DNA of 64,000 bases from Deinococcus depolymerans. GTDB taxonomy: Bacteria; Deinococcota; Deinococci; Deinococcales; Deinococcaceae. The notes beneath the pieces were generated by a model, which saw only the letters and a list, made by a program, of their open reading frames with translations, was not told where the DNA came from and did no database searches. The translations under genes and the position numbers were made by a program. The stretch is taken from contig NZ_BAAADB010000030.1 of NCBI RefSeq assembly GCF_039522025.1, positions 1-64,000 of the forward strand, read 5' to 3'. Below are positions 40,835 through 51,118 of this stretch, piece after piece (position 1 is the first letter of the stretch; every line of letters starts with the position of its first letter).

Positions 40835-41836
40835 ATGATCCGGCAACTGTTGTGGATACCCGGGGCCCTGCTGGTACTCGCCGTGCTCGGCGACCTGATC
40901 GTCACCTGCCTGCAGTCCGGGGAGGGCCGCCTCAGCCGCGCCGTCCACCGACCGCTGTACGCGCTGCTCACGGCCCTCACGCGCGCCACCGGGCACCGCC
41001 CGCTGCTGTCATGGAGTACCCCGCTGCTGATCATGGGCACCCTGACCACCTGGACGGTCCTGTGCTGGCTCGGCTGGACCCTCGTGTTCTGGTCGGAGCC
41101 CGGCAGCCTGCTGGGCTCCGACAGCGGGCAGCCCGCCACCTTCGCCGGCACCCTGTACTTCGTCGGGTACACCATCAGCACCCTGGGCCTCGGCGAGATC
41201 ACCGCCCCACAGCCCTTCTGGCGGATCCTGACCGCCGTGGCGTCCATCAACGGCTTCTTCCTGCTGACCTTCGCCATCACCTTCGTCGTGCCGATCGCGC
41301 AGGCCCGCGGGGACCGGCGCCGCCTCGCGCTGCACCTGCACCGCGCCGGTCCGGGCGCGCAGGCCCTGATCCTGAACGCCCACACCGACCACGACCGCGG
41401 CCTGCTGAGCCTCACGACCGACCTGCACAGCATGCTCAACGACGTGGACGCCGCGCACCTGACCTCCCCGTACCTGCACCGCTTCCACGACCACGACCGG
41501 CAGGACGCCCTGGACCTGCACCTGCCGGCGCTGGGCGAGGCCCTGCTGATCCTGCAGGGCACCCTGAGCGGCCCCTGCCCCCAGGGACTGGGGCGCGCCC
41601 TGGCCAGCATCGACTCGCTGAGCCGCACCTTCGGGCAGGTCCACCGGCACCCCGACCCACCCACCCCGCCGCCCCCGGACCTGACACGCCTGCGGGACGC
41701 CGGGCTGAACCTGAAACCCGAAGCGGAATTCCTCGCGTTCCTGCACACCCACGCCGCCCTGCGCCGCCGCCTGCAGGCCATGGCGCACGCCGGCCAGTGG
41801 CGCTGGGATCAGGTGGCCGAGCCGACGGAGCATTGA
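40835..41836 (+). CDS. Two-pore-helix type ion channel (K+-channel-like)
   Basis: A 333-residue membrane protein. Hydrophobic helices near residues 5-26, 64-90 and 145-165 enclose a pore-loop segment FVGYTISTLGLGEITAPQPFW at about 110-130. The motif TLGLGE sits where K+ channels carry TVGYGD, so ion selectivity may differ. The C-terminal half (about 170-333) is soluble, His/Asp-rich around TDLHSMLNDVDAAHLTSPYLH, and possibly regulatory. Start ATG 40835 is chosen so that the first membrane helix begins at the N-terminus. Confidence 0.72.
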   Translation: MIRQLLWIPGALLVLAVLGDLIVTCLQSGEGRLSRAVHRPLYALLTALTRATGHRPLLSWSTPLLIMGTLTTWTVLCWLGWTLVFWSEPGSLLGSDSGQPATFAGTLYFVGYTISTLGLGEITAPQPFWRILTAVASINGFFLLTFAITFVVPIAQARGDRRRLALHLHRAGPGAQALILNAHTDHDRGLLSLTTDLHSMLNDVDAAHLTSPYLHRFHDHDRQDALDLHLPALGEALLILQGTLSGPCPQGLGRALASIDSLSRTFGQVHRHPDPPTPPPPDLTRLRDAGLNLKPEAEFLAFLHTHAALRRRLQAMAHAGQWRWDQVAEPTEH

Positions 41837-41904
41837 CCGGCCGCACGGCCGCCCGGGTCTGGCGCATGGGCGGGTGGAGGGCGAAACGCACGGAATCCGT
41901 CAGC

Positions 41905-42330
41905 TCACCTGATGGTGGCCGAACACGTGCCCACCACGTCGTCACGGACCATCAGCCTGCCGCTGAACACCGTTCCATCCGGATCGAATGGTCGCACGAG
42001 GCACATGTACGGAACGCCTGCACCCTCCGCGTCCTGGCCCCGCCACACGAAACGCAACACCTTCTCGCTGCTGTTCAGGGTCACGGCCGGGTCACGCGAG
42101 CCATTCAAGGCACCCAGGATCCCCAGAACGTCCGAACTGCTGTACACACCCGGATTCGGGTTGAGGAGACCTTTCACCATGACCTGAGCGGTCGTCCGGG
42201 CCGTCCCGGCGACACCCGTCACGTCCCACACCTGCCCCGCTACCAGCGGAAGGGCGTCGGACGACGACAGGCTGGGCGCACAGCCCGCGAGAACGGCAAG
42301 GCACGGAAGACTCCAGATGCGGTGTTTCAT
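41905..42330 (-). CDS. Lipoprotein of unknown function
   Basis: A 141-residue secreted lipoprotein. The signal ends in a lipobox (CLAVLAGC) with the lipidated Cys near residue 17, followed by APSLSSSD. The mature part shows no known domain; it holds two further cysteines (YMCLVRP; GTCSATIR) that could form a disulfide. ATG 42330 has TAGAGT 8 bases upstream. Confidence 0.75.
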   Translation of the reverse strand: MKHRIWSLPCLAVLAGCAPSLSSSDALPLVAGQVWDVTGVAGTARTTAQVMVKGLLNPNPGVYSSSDVLGILGALNGSRDPAVTLNSSEKVLRFVWRGQDAEGAGVPYMCLVRPFDPDGTVFSGRLMVRDDVVGTCSATIR

Positions 42331-42408
42331 GAAGGTGCACTCTAGCCTGCCCGGACCACCGTCCGCGGCGCACATGCCGCTCCGGGCCTCCGTGACAGCA
42401 CCCGTCCC

Positions 42409-42558
42409 TCACCTCCACACGTCCTGCCGGGGCAGGGGCCGCTCACTGGTGTGCCGCGTGACCACCGGGTCCTGCCACAGCTCCACGCAGGCATCCAGGT
42501 CGTCGGCCCGGTGCGGGCGCAGGGTCAGGCGCGGGGTGGTCAGAATGGGGGCGTGCAT
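42409..42558 (-). pseudogene. Truncated GNAT acetyltransferase remnant
   Basis: 49 residues (from MHAPILTTPRLTLRP) match the N-terminal strand and first helix of RimJ-type GNAT acetyltransferases (TPRLTLRPHRADDLDACVELW). A stop follows and no downstream frame continues the fold, so about 120 residues are missing. The leaderless start signal (TACGGT, 6 bases before the ATG) is intact. Confidence 0.55.
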
Positions 42559-42661
42559 GACGTCACCGTACCGCACCGCCCAGATGGCACAGGGGCCGCC
42601 CACCCCGAGGTGCAGCGGCCCTGGTCGTTCACGCCCGGAGAGGCGGAAGGCGGCGGGTCGT

Positions 42662-44356
<1,695 letters not shown>

Positions 44357-44434
44357 GCCTCACCCTACGCCCGGCCGCGCCCGCCTGCATGCAGAGGCAC
44401 AGACAGGCGCACCCGGCCCGCGTTAGCGTGCCGC

Positions 44435-44839
44435 ATGACCCGCCCGCACCTGCTGTTCGTCTACAACGCCGACGGCGGCCCCCTGAACGCCCTGAAGGAC
44501 CTGTGGCACAAGACGGTCTCGCCCGCCACGTACGACTGCCAGCTGTGCGCGGTCACGTACGGCCCGCTCGGCATGCGCCGCGAGTGGCGGGCGTTCGTGC
44601 GGTCCCTCGCGGCCGATGTGACCTTCCTGCACCGCGACGAACTGGCCGCGCAGCACGGGGTGCAGGGAGTCCCGCTCCCGGCGGCGTTCGTGCTGGACGG
44701 CACGCAGGTGCGCCCCTGGCTGAGTGCCGCGGCTGTCAGGGAGGCGCGCACCCTGGACGACCTGATGTCCCTGGTACGCGCCTCCCTACCCATGACCGGG
44801 CCGACCCTCCGGCCGGATGGGGCCACGCGGCCCACCTGA
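44435..44839 (+). CDS. Conserved-looking small protein with CxxC motif
   Basis: A 134-residue protein beginning MTRPHLLFVYNADGGPLNALKD, with a central SPATYDCQLCAVTYG (CxxC) and EWRAFVRSL...VTFLHRDEL. The mix suggests a small thioredoxin-like or metal-binding protein, but I do not recognise the family. It is divergent from ilvD, with leaderless-type -10 boxes on both sides (TAGCGT, 5 bases before this ATG). Confidence 0.65.
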   Translation: MTRPHLLFVYNADGGPLNALKDLWHKTVSPATYDCQLCAVTYGPLGMRREWRAFVRSLAADVTFLHRDELAAQHGVQGVPLPAAFVLDGTQVRPWLSAAAVREARTLDDLMSLVRASLPMTGPTLRPDGATRPT

Positions 44840-44869
44840 CCGGGCCTACCTGACTGACCGGGGCGGTGG

Positions 44870-45673
44870 TCAGCCGATGTTCAGGCCGACGTCGAACGTC
44901 GCCGCGTACCCCTTTACCGGGTCGCCCCTGACGTTCAGCAGGAGCTGGCTGCCGCCGTTACGGTAGATGCCGTCCTGCGCGTTGGGCGTGTCGGCCCTCG
45001 TGCCGTGCGCGTTGTACGGCGCGCGGGCGAACACGGCGCTGTTCACGCTTTCCGGGAAGAACAGTTGCGACGTGAACTCGCCCGTGGCCTTCCCGCTGGC
45101 GTCCAGGGGCCGCAGCTTGAAGTGAATGTGCACGGCCCGCCCACGGTACCAGCCGGGGTAGATGGTCGTGAATTTCGCGCGGCCCTGCGCGTCCGTGACC
45201 TGCGAACCGCGCAGGAAATCCCCGGTGTTGCCCTGCACGTCCGAGTACACGCCCTGCGCGTCGCAGTGCCACACGTCGATCAGCACCTGCCCGCGCGGCG
45301 TGCAGCCGCCCACCGCGACCCGGCTGACCTCGAAGTTCAGGGTCAGGGGCACCCCGGCGCTCAGCCTGCCGGTCGTGGTGTCGCGGCGGAGGTCGCTGCG
45401 GCGCGGTTCGCTCTCCACGAAGTACGGCCCCTCGGTCATGGCGGGCCGCACCACGCAGCCGGGCAGGCCACTGGCGGCGCTCGCCTGCCCCGCCCCGCCG
45501 CCCCGCTGGGCCAGCACCCCCCCGGCACCCAGGGCGGCCGCCCCGGCTCCCAGGCCCAGCAGGCGCAGGGCGCGGCGGCGACTCAGGAGCGTGCCGATCA
45601 TCTCGTCGTCGTTGTCCCCCTCGGGGGTGTGGGCGGGGGCGCTCAGGTTCGGGCGGTGCGGGTCGTGCGGCAT
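44870..45673 (-). CDS. Tat-secreted intradiol ring-cleavage dioxygenase-like protein
   Basis: A 267-residue protein with a twin-arginine signal (SRRRALRLLGLGAGAAALGAGG) preceded by an unusual hydrophilic stretch of about 30 residues. The dioxygenase fold follows: MTEGPYFVE, GQVLIDVWHCDAQGVYSDV, TIYPGWYRGRAVHIHFKL with the candidate iron ligands (Tyr, Tyr, His, His). These proteins resemble protocatechuate 3,4-dioxygenase beta chains, but exported members have uncertain substrates. ATG 45673 is preferred over earlier starts because GGAGGA lies six bases before it. Confidence 0.85.
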   Translation of the reverse strand: MPHDPHRPNLSAPAHTPEGDNDDEMIGTLLSRRRALRLLGLGAGAAALGAGGVLAQRGGGAGQASAASGLPGCVVRPAMTEGPYFVESEPRRSDLRRDTTTGRLSAGVPLTLNFEVSRVAVGGCTPRGQVLIDVWHCDAQGVYSDVQGNTGDFLRGSQVTDAQGRAKFTTIYPGWYRGRAVHIHFKLRPLDASGKATGEFTSQLFFPESVNSAVFARAPYNAHGTRADTPNAQDGIYRNGGSQLLLNVRGDPVKGYAATFDVGLNIG

Positions 45674-45778
45674 GGGGTGTCCTCCGGTTCCCGGGCCGGC
45701 GCCTGTCTGACGCGCCCGGTCAGGCATCCTCACCCGCCGCGGTTAAGGGACGGTTGACGTCGGCCCGTCCCGCCACCC

Positions 45779-45853
45779 CTGATACGGACTGCCGTTTGTT
45801 TCGCCGGCAATCCGGAACTTCACCGGATTGCCAGCTGCACGTCCGGAACCCGC
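45779..45853 (-). repeat. Palindromic repeat, copy 4 (partial)
   Basis: CTGATACGGACTGCCG at one end, then GGCAATCCGG / CCGGATTGCC hairpin arms, then CGTCCGGAACCCGC, ending one base before the isomerase stop codon (TAA, minus strand). It lacks the outer hairpin. Confidence 0.8.
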
Positions 45854-45854
45854 G

Positions 45855-46886
45855 TTACTTGTCGGCGGGCGCGGCGGGTGCGACGGTCACGACAGCCGGG
45901 AACGACTCGGTGTTCAGGCGGGCGATCTGCGCGTCGAGGTACTTCTGCGCGGCGTCCTTGCTCAGCTGGTCGCGGATCAGCGGCGCGGCGTCCGCCAGGG
46001 GCAGCGTGCCCGCCTCGGTGCGCTTGGTGACGGTCAGGACGTGCCAGCCGAACTGCGACTGCACGGTCTGCACCTTCCCGACCGGTCCGCTGAAGCTGGC
46101 GCGGTCAAAGGTCTCGACCATCTCGCCCGGCCCGAAGCAGCCCAGGTCGCCGCCCTGCGCGGCGCTGCCCGGATCCTGGCTTTTCTGCCCGGCGAGTTTC
46201 GCGAAGTCCGCGCCGCCCGCGAGTTCCTTCGTGAGGGCCTGCGCCTCGGCCTGGGTGGGCACCAGGATGTGCTTCACGCACGCCTGGGCGTCCTGCATGA
46301 AGTCGGCGCGGTGCAGGTTGTAGTACCCGGCGACCAGGGCGTCCCCGAACGTGAAGCGCTTCTGGATGCCCTGCAGGTAGGCGCCCACCACGCTCTGCCG
46401 TTCCAGTTCGCGCCGCAGGTCGGCGGCGTCCGCGTATCCGGTGGCGTTCAGGGCGTTCCGGAATTCCCCGTCGGATTCGAAGTCGCTGCGGGCGTCCGCG
46501 AGCTGCTGGTCCAGGGCGGCGGCGTCCGCCTTGTTGCCCGCGCGGGCCAGCTGGTACACGGCCCGGTCCCGCAGGAACTGCTTGAGGAACCCGGGACGGG
46601 CGGCCACGAACTCGCTGAGGTAGGACTCCTCGAACGGCACGCCCTGGGCGTTCACGACCCGCGCGGCCGCCAGGCGGAAGGCGCGGTCGAACTCGCCGAG
46701 CGTCAGGGTTTCCCGGCCGACCCGGCCGACGGGCGTGCTGGGATCCTGCGCGGCCGCGGGAACAGTGGGCGCCGGGGCAGTGGGCGTCGGGGCAGTGGGC
46801 GCCGGGGTGGCAGGCGCGGTCTGGGCACCGGCCATCTGGAAGGCGACGCCGCTCAGCAGCGCTGCGGTCAGGAGCAGTTGTTTCAC
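45855..46886 (-). CDS. Exported parvulin-type peptidyl-prolyl isomerase
   Basis: A 343-residue SurA/PrsA-like envelope chaperone. GTG 46886 is chosen because TAGAGT lies exactly 7 bases before it and it gives a clean signal peptide (MKQLLLTAALLSGVAFQMAGA). An Ala/Pro/Thr-rich linker follows, then a helical N-domain (about 70-210) and a parvulin domain (about 220-315) with KHILVPTQAEAQALTKEL, GGDLGCFGPGEMVETFD, FSGPVGKVQTVQSQFGWHVLTV. It should help fold secreted or outer-membrane proteins. Confidence 0.9.
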   Translation of the reverse strand: MKQLLLTAALLSGVAFQMAGAQTAPATPAPTAPTPTAPAPTVPAAAQDPSTPVGRVGRETLTLGEFDRAFRLAAARVVNAQGVPFEESYLSEFVAARPGFLKQFLRDRAVYQLARAGNKADAAALDQQLADARSDFESDGEFRNALNATGYADAADLRRELERQSVVGAYLQGIQKRFTFGDALVAGYYNLHRADFMQDAQACVKHILVPTQAEAQALTKELAGGADFAKLAGQKSQDPGSAAQGGDLGCFGPGEMVETFDRASFSGPVGKVQTVQSQFGWHVLTVTKRTEAGTLPLADAAPLIRDQLSKDAAQKYLDAQIARLNTESFPAVVTVAPAAPADK

Positions 46887-46893
46887 GTCCTGC

Positions 46894-46899
46894 ACTCTA
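46894..46899 (-). promoter_or_regulatory. Leaderless -10 box of the parvulin gene
   Basis: TAGAGT with 7 bases to GTG 46886 on the minus strand; it selects this start over in-frame upstream ones. Confidence 0.6.
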
Positions 46900-46958
46900 G
46901 CGTCCCGCGCGGCGCTGTCCATGACAGTCTCCTGTGACCGGCGCGGGGCGGGGCCTGC

Positions 46959-46964
46959 TACAAT
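46959..46964 (+). promoter_or_regulatory. Leaderless -10 box of femX
   Basis: TACAAT with 7 bases (all C) to GTG 46972. Confidence 0.6.
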
Positions 46965-46971
46965 CCCCCCC

Positions 46972-48036
46972 GTGCGCCTGAGCCTAGTAGAAACCACCGA
47001 TCCGCGCGTGTACGACGACGCCGTGCGGAACCTGCCCATCACCAGCGCCCTGCAGGGCTGGGGGTACGGCGAGGCGCGGCGAACGCTGGGGCAGACCCCG
47101 GCCCGCTACCTGATCACGCAGGACGGCCGCACCGTCGGCGCCGTGCAGCTGCTGCGCAAACGCCTCGTGCCGGGCTTCAGTACCCTGTACGCCCCGCGCG
47201 GCCCGGCCCTGGAAACCCTGGACCTGCTGCCCGCCTTCGCGGAGGCCGTCCGGCGCGTCGCGCGGCCCACCGACGCCCTGCTGAAGGTCGAGCCGCCCGT
47301 GCCGTTCCTGGCGGACGACAGCGTGACCCTCCCCGAGGCGTACGGCCCGCTGCGCCGCGCCGAGACCGAGCAGCCGGAACACACCATCGTCGCGGACCTC
47401 ACCCGCAGCGAGCAGGACATGATGGCGGGCCTGTCCAGCATGGCCCGGCGGAACGTCCGCACCGCCGAGAAACTCGGCGTGGTCGCCGGCCGCGACGACG
47501 ACTTCGACGCGTTCTGGGACATCTTCACCGCCACGAACGAACGCGCCAGGCTGGGGGCCTTCCCCCGCGCGTACTACGAGACCATGCTCCGCGAGGGCAA
47601 CGCCCACGGCGGCGAGGCGTACATCGTCCTGTCGCGCTACCAGGGCCGGGCGCTGGCCGGCGGGTTCTTCCTGGCAATGGGCAAGGGCACGTACTACCTG
47701 TTCGGCGGCAGTGTCCGCGACGACCGCGTCGACGGCCAGGGCAGCCCCCTCAAGGACGCCAAGGCCCCGGACGCCTTCTACTGGAACGCCATGCTGGACG
47801 CCAAGCGCCGCGGCTACGAACTGTTCGACTTCTGGGGCATCCCGCGTGTACTCGACGAGAGCAAGCACTCGTACGGGGTGTTCAAGATGAAACTCAAGTT
47901 CAGTGAGCAGCGCGTGTGGTACCCCGCCTACGACCTGAACCTGAACCCGGCGGCGCCTGCCATCGTCCGGGCGCTCCGCTGGCGCAAGACGCAGAACAAC
48001 CTGCGCAAGCGCGGCAGCGCCGACGACGTGCTGTGA
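46972..48036 (+). CDS. FemX-like peptidoglycan interpeptide-bridge aminoacyltransferase
   Basis: A 354-residue protein of the FemAB family (double GNAT fold) that adds amino acids from aminoacyl-tRNA to the peptide side chain of lipid II. Visible: SALQGWGYGEARRTLGQTPARYLI, RRNVRTAEKLGV, a GTYYLFGGSVRDD segment and the end DFWGIPRVLDESKHSYGVFKMKLKF, the family's best-conserved block. Deinococcus cell walls have an ornithine-diglycine bridge, so a glycyl donor is expected; the donor cannot be read from the sequence. GTG start with TACAAT 7 bases upstream. Confidence 0.85.
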   Translation: MRLSLVETTDPRVYDDAVRNLPITSALQGWGYGEARRTLGQTPARYLITQDGRTVGAVQLLRKRLVPGFSTLYAPRGPALETLDLLPAFAEAVRRVARPTDALLKVEPPVPFLADDSVTLPEAYGPLRRAETEQPEHTIVADLTRSEQDMMAGLSSMARRNVRTAEKLGVVAGRDDDFDAFWDIFTATNERARLGAFPRAYYETMLREGNAHGGEAYIVLSRYQGRALAGGFFLAMGKGTYYLFGGSVRDDRVDGQGSPLKDAKAPDAFYWNAMLDAKRRGYELFDFWGIPRVLDESKHSYGVFKMKLKFSEQRVWYPAYDLNLNPAAPAIVRALRWRKTQNNLRKRGSADDVL

Positions 48037-48056
48037 CGGCTGGGCCGGAATCGGGA

Positions 48057-48220
48057 TCATACGGACTCCGATTGAATGGGCTGCTAAGCCCGTTCAATCC
48101 GAGCGGATGCGACTCGTAGAGCTGCGCCGCACAGCAGGAGAAAAACGCCCCTCCGGACGTGGAGTCGGCAATCCGGCGAAGTTCCGGATTGTCGGCGAAA
48201 CAAACGGCAGTCCGTATCAG
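48057..48220 (+). repeat. Palindromic repeat, copy 5 (full length)
   Basis: About 164 bases with TIR-like ends TCATACGGACT and AGTCCGTATCA. It has two internal hairpins: CCGATTGAATGGGCT / AGCCCGTTCAATCCG at 48067-48101, and GGCAATCCGG / CCGGATTGTC near 48167-48193, joined by AGCAGGAGAAAAACGCC. It sits between the convergent femX and LON-domain genes; its last TCA is the LON gene's stop codon (TGA, minus strand). Confidence 0.9.
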
Positions 48221-48828
48221 TTCAGGATTCTGGCCTCGCCCGGCACGAGGCCCAGCAGCCGCTCCAGCCGCTCGAGCAGCGTGACGGCCCGCAGGGCGTC
48301 CTCACGCTGCTCCGGACTGGCAGGCAGCAGTGTCGCCGCGAAACTCGCCATCAGCAGCGGGTCGCTGGGGGCCGCCTCCCGCAGCTCGTCGGCGTTGCCG
48401 GGCCGCAGGCGCAGCAGCGCCGTGAGCAGCTGCGCCGCCGCGCCGCGCGCCGCCTCGGCGGCCAGCCCGGCGTCCAGCGGGTCCGGTTCCAGCGGCCAGA
48501 CGGTCACGTCCGCCGACAGGTAGGGCCGTTCCAGGTAAAAGGCGTCCACCTGGAAGCGGTCCCCGCCCACCACCAGGACGGTGCTGGTGCCGTCCTCGTG
48601 CGGACTGGCCTGCCGCAGGTGCGCCAGGGTGCCCACCCGCGACACCCGCTCGTGAAAGGGACGGTCTGACGTTTCGGAGGACTCCACGATGCGCACGATC
48701 CCGAAGGGTTGCCCGCTGGCCTGCACGTCGGCCAGCAGTTCACGGTAACGGGGTTCGAAAACGTACAGGGGAAGGACCACGCCCGGGAACAGCACCAGTT
48801 GAGGCAGGGGAAACAGTGGAACGCGCAT
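48217..48828 (-). CDS. LON substrate-binding-domain protein
   Basis: A 203-residue protein equivalent to the N-terminal domain of Lon protease alone: [35 protein letters not shown] in overall pattern, [30 protein letters not shown]. No ATPase or protease part is present. Function unknown, perhaps substrate recognition. Its stop codon is provided by the repeat at 48057-48220. Confidence 0.87.
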   Translation of the reverse strand: MRVPLFPLPQLVLFPGVVLPLYVFEPRYRELLADVQASGQPFGIVRIVESSETSDRPFHERVSRVGTLAHLRQASPHEDGTSTVLVVGGDRFQVDAFYLERPYLSADVTVWPLEPDPLDAGLAAEAARGAAAQLLTALLRLRPGNADELREAAPSDPLLMASFAATLLPASPEQREDALRAVTLLERLERLLGLVPGEARILN

Positions 48829-48952
48829 ACCCGGCCATGGTGCGCCCATCCGCGCCCGGCAACTTGAGCGAACCCCACAGTAGACGCGGGGCAGCGGGGG
48901 AGGCGGCGCGGCGGCAGAGGGGGGCCCAGGTCGCGCCCTACCGCTGCGGCGG

Positions 48953-49786
48953 TCAGGAACCGGGCGAGGGGTCCGGGTCGGCCGGGCGGGGCCGTTTGCG
49001 GCGTTTCGGGCGGGGTGGTGGGGGCGCACCCCAGGCCTGCAACTGCTCCGGCGTGGCGCCCAGCGCTCCCAGGGTGACAGTGTCGGCAGGGGTCAGCGGG
49101 GCGCTGACCAGCAGGTCCGGGCGGCGGGCCAGCGTCCGCGCCAGCGCCTGCCCGCGCCGCCACGCGGCCACCGCGCCGTGATTCCCGCCGCGCAGCACCT
49201 CCGGAACGCCCTGACCATGCCACTCGGGGGGGCGGGTGTACTCGGGGTAGTCCAGCAGCCCCGAACTGAAACTGTCCGCCTGATGCGACTCGGGGTCACC
49301 GATCACACCCGGAACCAGCCGCGCCACCGCCTCGAGCACGCACGCGGCGGCCGCCTCGCCGCCCATCATCACGAAGTCCCCGATGCTCAGCTCGCGGGTC
49401 ACGAGGCCCTCGGTGCGGGCGTCGAAGCCCTCGTAGCGCCCACACAGGAACACCAGGTGGCGGCGTTCGGCGAGTTCCTCCGCGACCGCCTGCGTGAACG
49501 GCTGCCCGGCCGGACTGAACAGGATCACCTCGTCGGCCGGGGGCAGGCTCGCCAGGGCGCGCTCGGCGACGTCCACGCGGATCACCATGCCCGCCCCGCC
49601 CCCGTAGGGCGTGTCGTCCACCTTGTGATGCCGGTTCCCGGCGAAGTCGCGCATGTTCACGAGCTGCACGTCCAGCAGGCCGCGCTCGCGGGCCTTCCCG
49701 ACAATCGCCTCGGCCGCGAACGGCGCGAGCAGTTCCGGGAACAGCGTCAGGAACGAGAAGGTCAACTGCGGAGACAGACCGGTCAT
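48953..49786 (-). CDS. trmD: tRNA (guanine-N1)-methyltransferase TrmD
   Basis: A 277-residue SPOUT methyltransferase making m1G37 in tRNA. Knot and substrate motifs: [54 protein letters not shown], and [23 protein letters not shown] in overall pattern. The C-terminus has an extra proline- and arginine-rich tail ([14 protein letters not shown]). It overlaps rimM by four bases (ATGA). Confidence 0.95.
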   Translation of the reverse strand: MTGLSPQLTFSFLTLFPELLAPFAAEAIVGKARERGLLDVQLVNMRDFAGNRHHKVDDTPYGGGAGMVIRVDVAERALASLPPADEVILFSPAGQPFTQAVAEELAERRHLVFLCGRYEGFDARTEGLVTRELSIGDFVMMGGEAAAACVLEAVARLVPGVIGDPESHQADSFSSGLLDYPEYTRPPEWHGQGVPEVLRGGNHGAVAAWRRGQALARTLARRPDLLVSAPLTPADTVTLGALGATPEQLQAWGAPPPPRPKRRKRPRPADPDPSPGS

Positions 49787-50351
49787 TCGGCCCGGCCCGC
49801 CTCTTCGGCCCCGTCCGGGTCAAGCAGGCCCGCCGGGGCGTCCCCGGTGAGGGTCAGTGATGCGGGCCGGCGCCGGGGCCCGAGGTTCACGGTCACGTAC
49901 GGCGCCTGCAGCGGCACGAACGCCTCGCCCGCCGCGTGGCGCACCACCAGCAGATCCTGATGCCCGGCGTCCAGCACGTCCACGACCTCGCCCAGCACCT
50001 CGCCGGCCGGGCCGTTCAGGGTCAGGCCGCGCAGTTCGTGGTAGTAGTACACGCCGTCTTCGGGTTCCGGCAGGTCGGCGTCGGCGGCGTACACGTTCAG
50101 GCCGCGCAGGTCCTCGGCCCCCTCGCGCGTCACGACGCCCGCCAGGTGCAGCGCCACGCCCGGCGCGAGCATCTCGGCGCGGCGGACCTTCAGCCAGCCG
50201 CGTTTCTCGACGTACACGCGGCCCAGCGCGGCCAGTTGCGTCGGGTCACCCAGCACGAACACCTTCACGCCGCCCTTCACGCCGTGCGGTCCCAGGAAGT
50301 ACCCCAGGCGCGTCCGGTCCTGCCCGCCCCCGGCAGTGGAAGCTGCGCCGG

Positions 50352-50355
<4 letters not shown>
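49783..50355 (-). CDS. rimM: 16S rRNA processing protein RimM
   Basis: A 190-residue ribosome maturation factor. The N-terminal domain begins [22 protein letters not shown], and the PRC-barrel domain has [36 protein letters not shown] and VPLQAPYV in order. It assists 30S assembly around S19. ATG 50355 overlaps the khpA stop and its own stop overlaps trmD, giving tight translational coupling. Confidence 0.93.
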
Positions 50356-50593
<238 letters not shown>

Positions 50594-50598
50594 CGGGC

Positions 50599-50604
50599 AT
50601 TCTA
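50599..50604 (-). promoter_or_regulatory. Leaderless -10 box of khpA
   Basis: TAGAAT with 7 bases (GCCCGGC) to ATG 50591 on the minus strand. Confidence 0.6.
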
Positions 50605-50682
50605 GAGCATCCGGAACGCCGGGCGCCCGTGCGCTGCGTCCAGACCGCACAATCCTGCCCTGCTGGCCGCTCGGGCGACATG

Positions 50683-50705
50683 AAAAAAGGCCCCACGTGG
50701 GGGCC
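50683..50705 (-). terminator. Terminator after rpsP
   Basis: On the minus strand GGCCCC pairs with GGGGCC over a short loop and is followed by TTTTTT, 20 bases after the rpsP stop. Confidence 0.8.
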
Positions 50706-50724
50706 TGTCAGGGGGTGTGGACGC

Positions 50725-50973
<249 letters not shown>

Positions 50974-51118
50974 GATGGAAACCTCGGGTTGATCGGGTGA
51001 TTGAGGGTACAGCTCCCGCTAGGATCACGGGGTTCATGCGCCCGTCAGCAGCCAACCGGGGTGCGCACCGAACAAGAGTATCAGCCGCGCCGCCACTCGG
51101 CAAGAGGGCGCACGCCGC

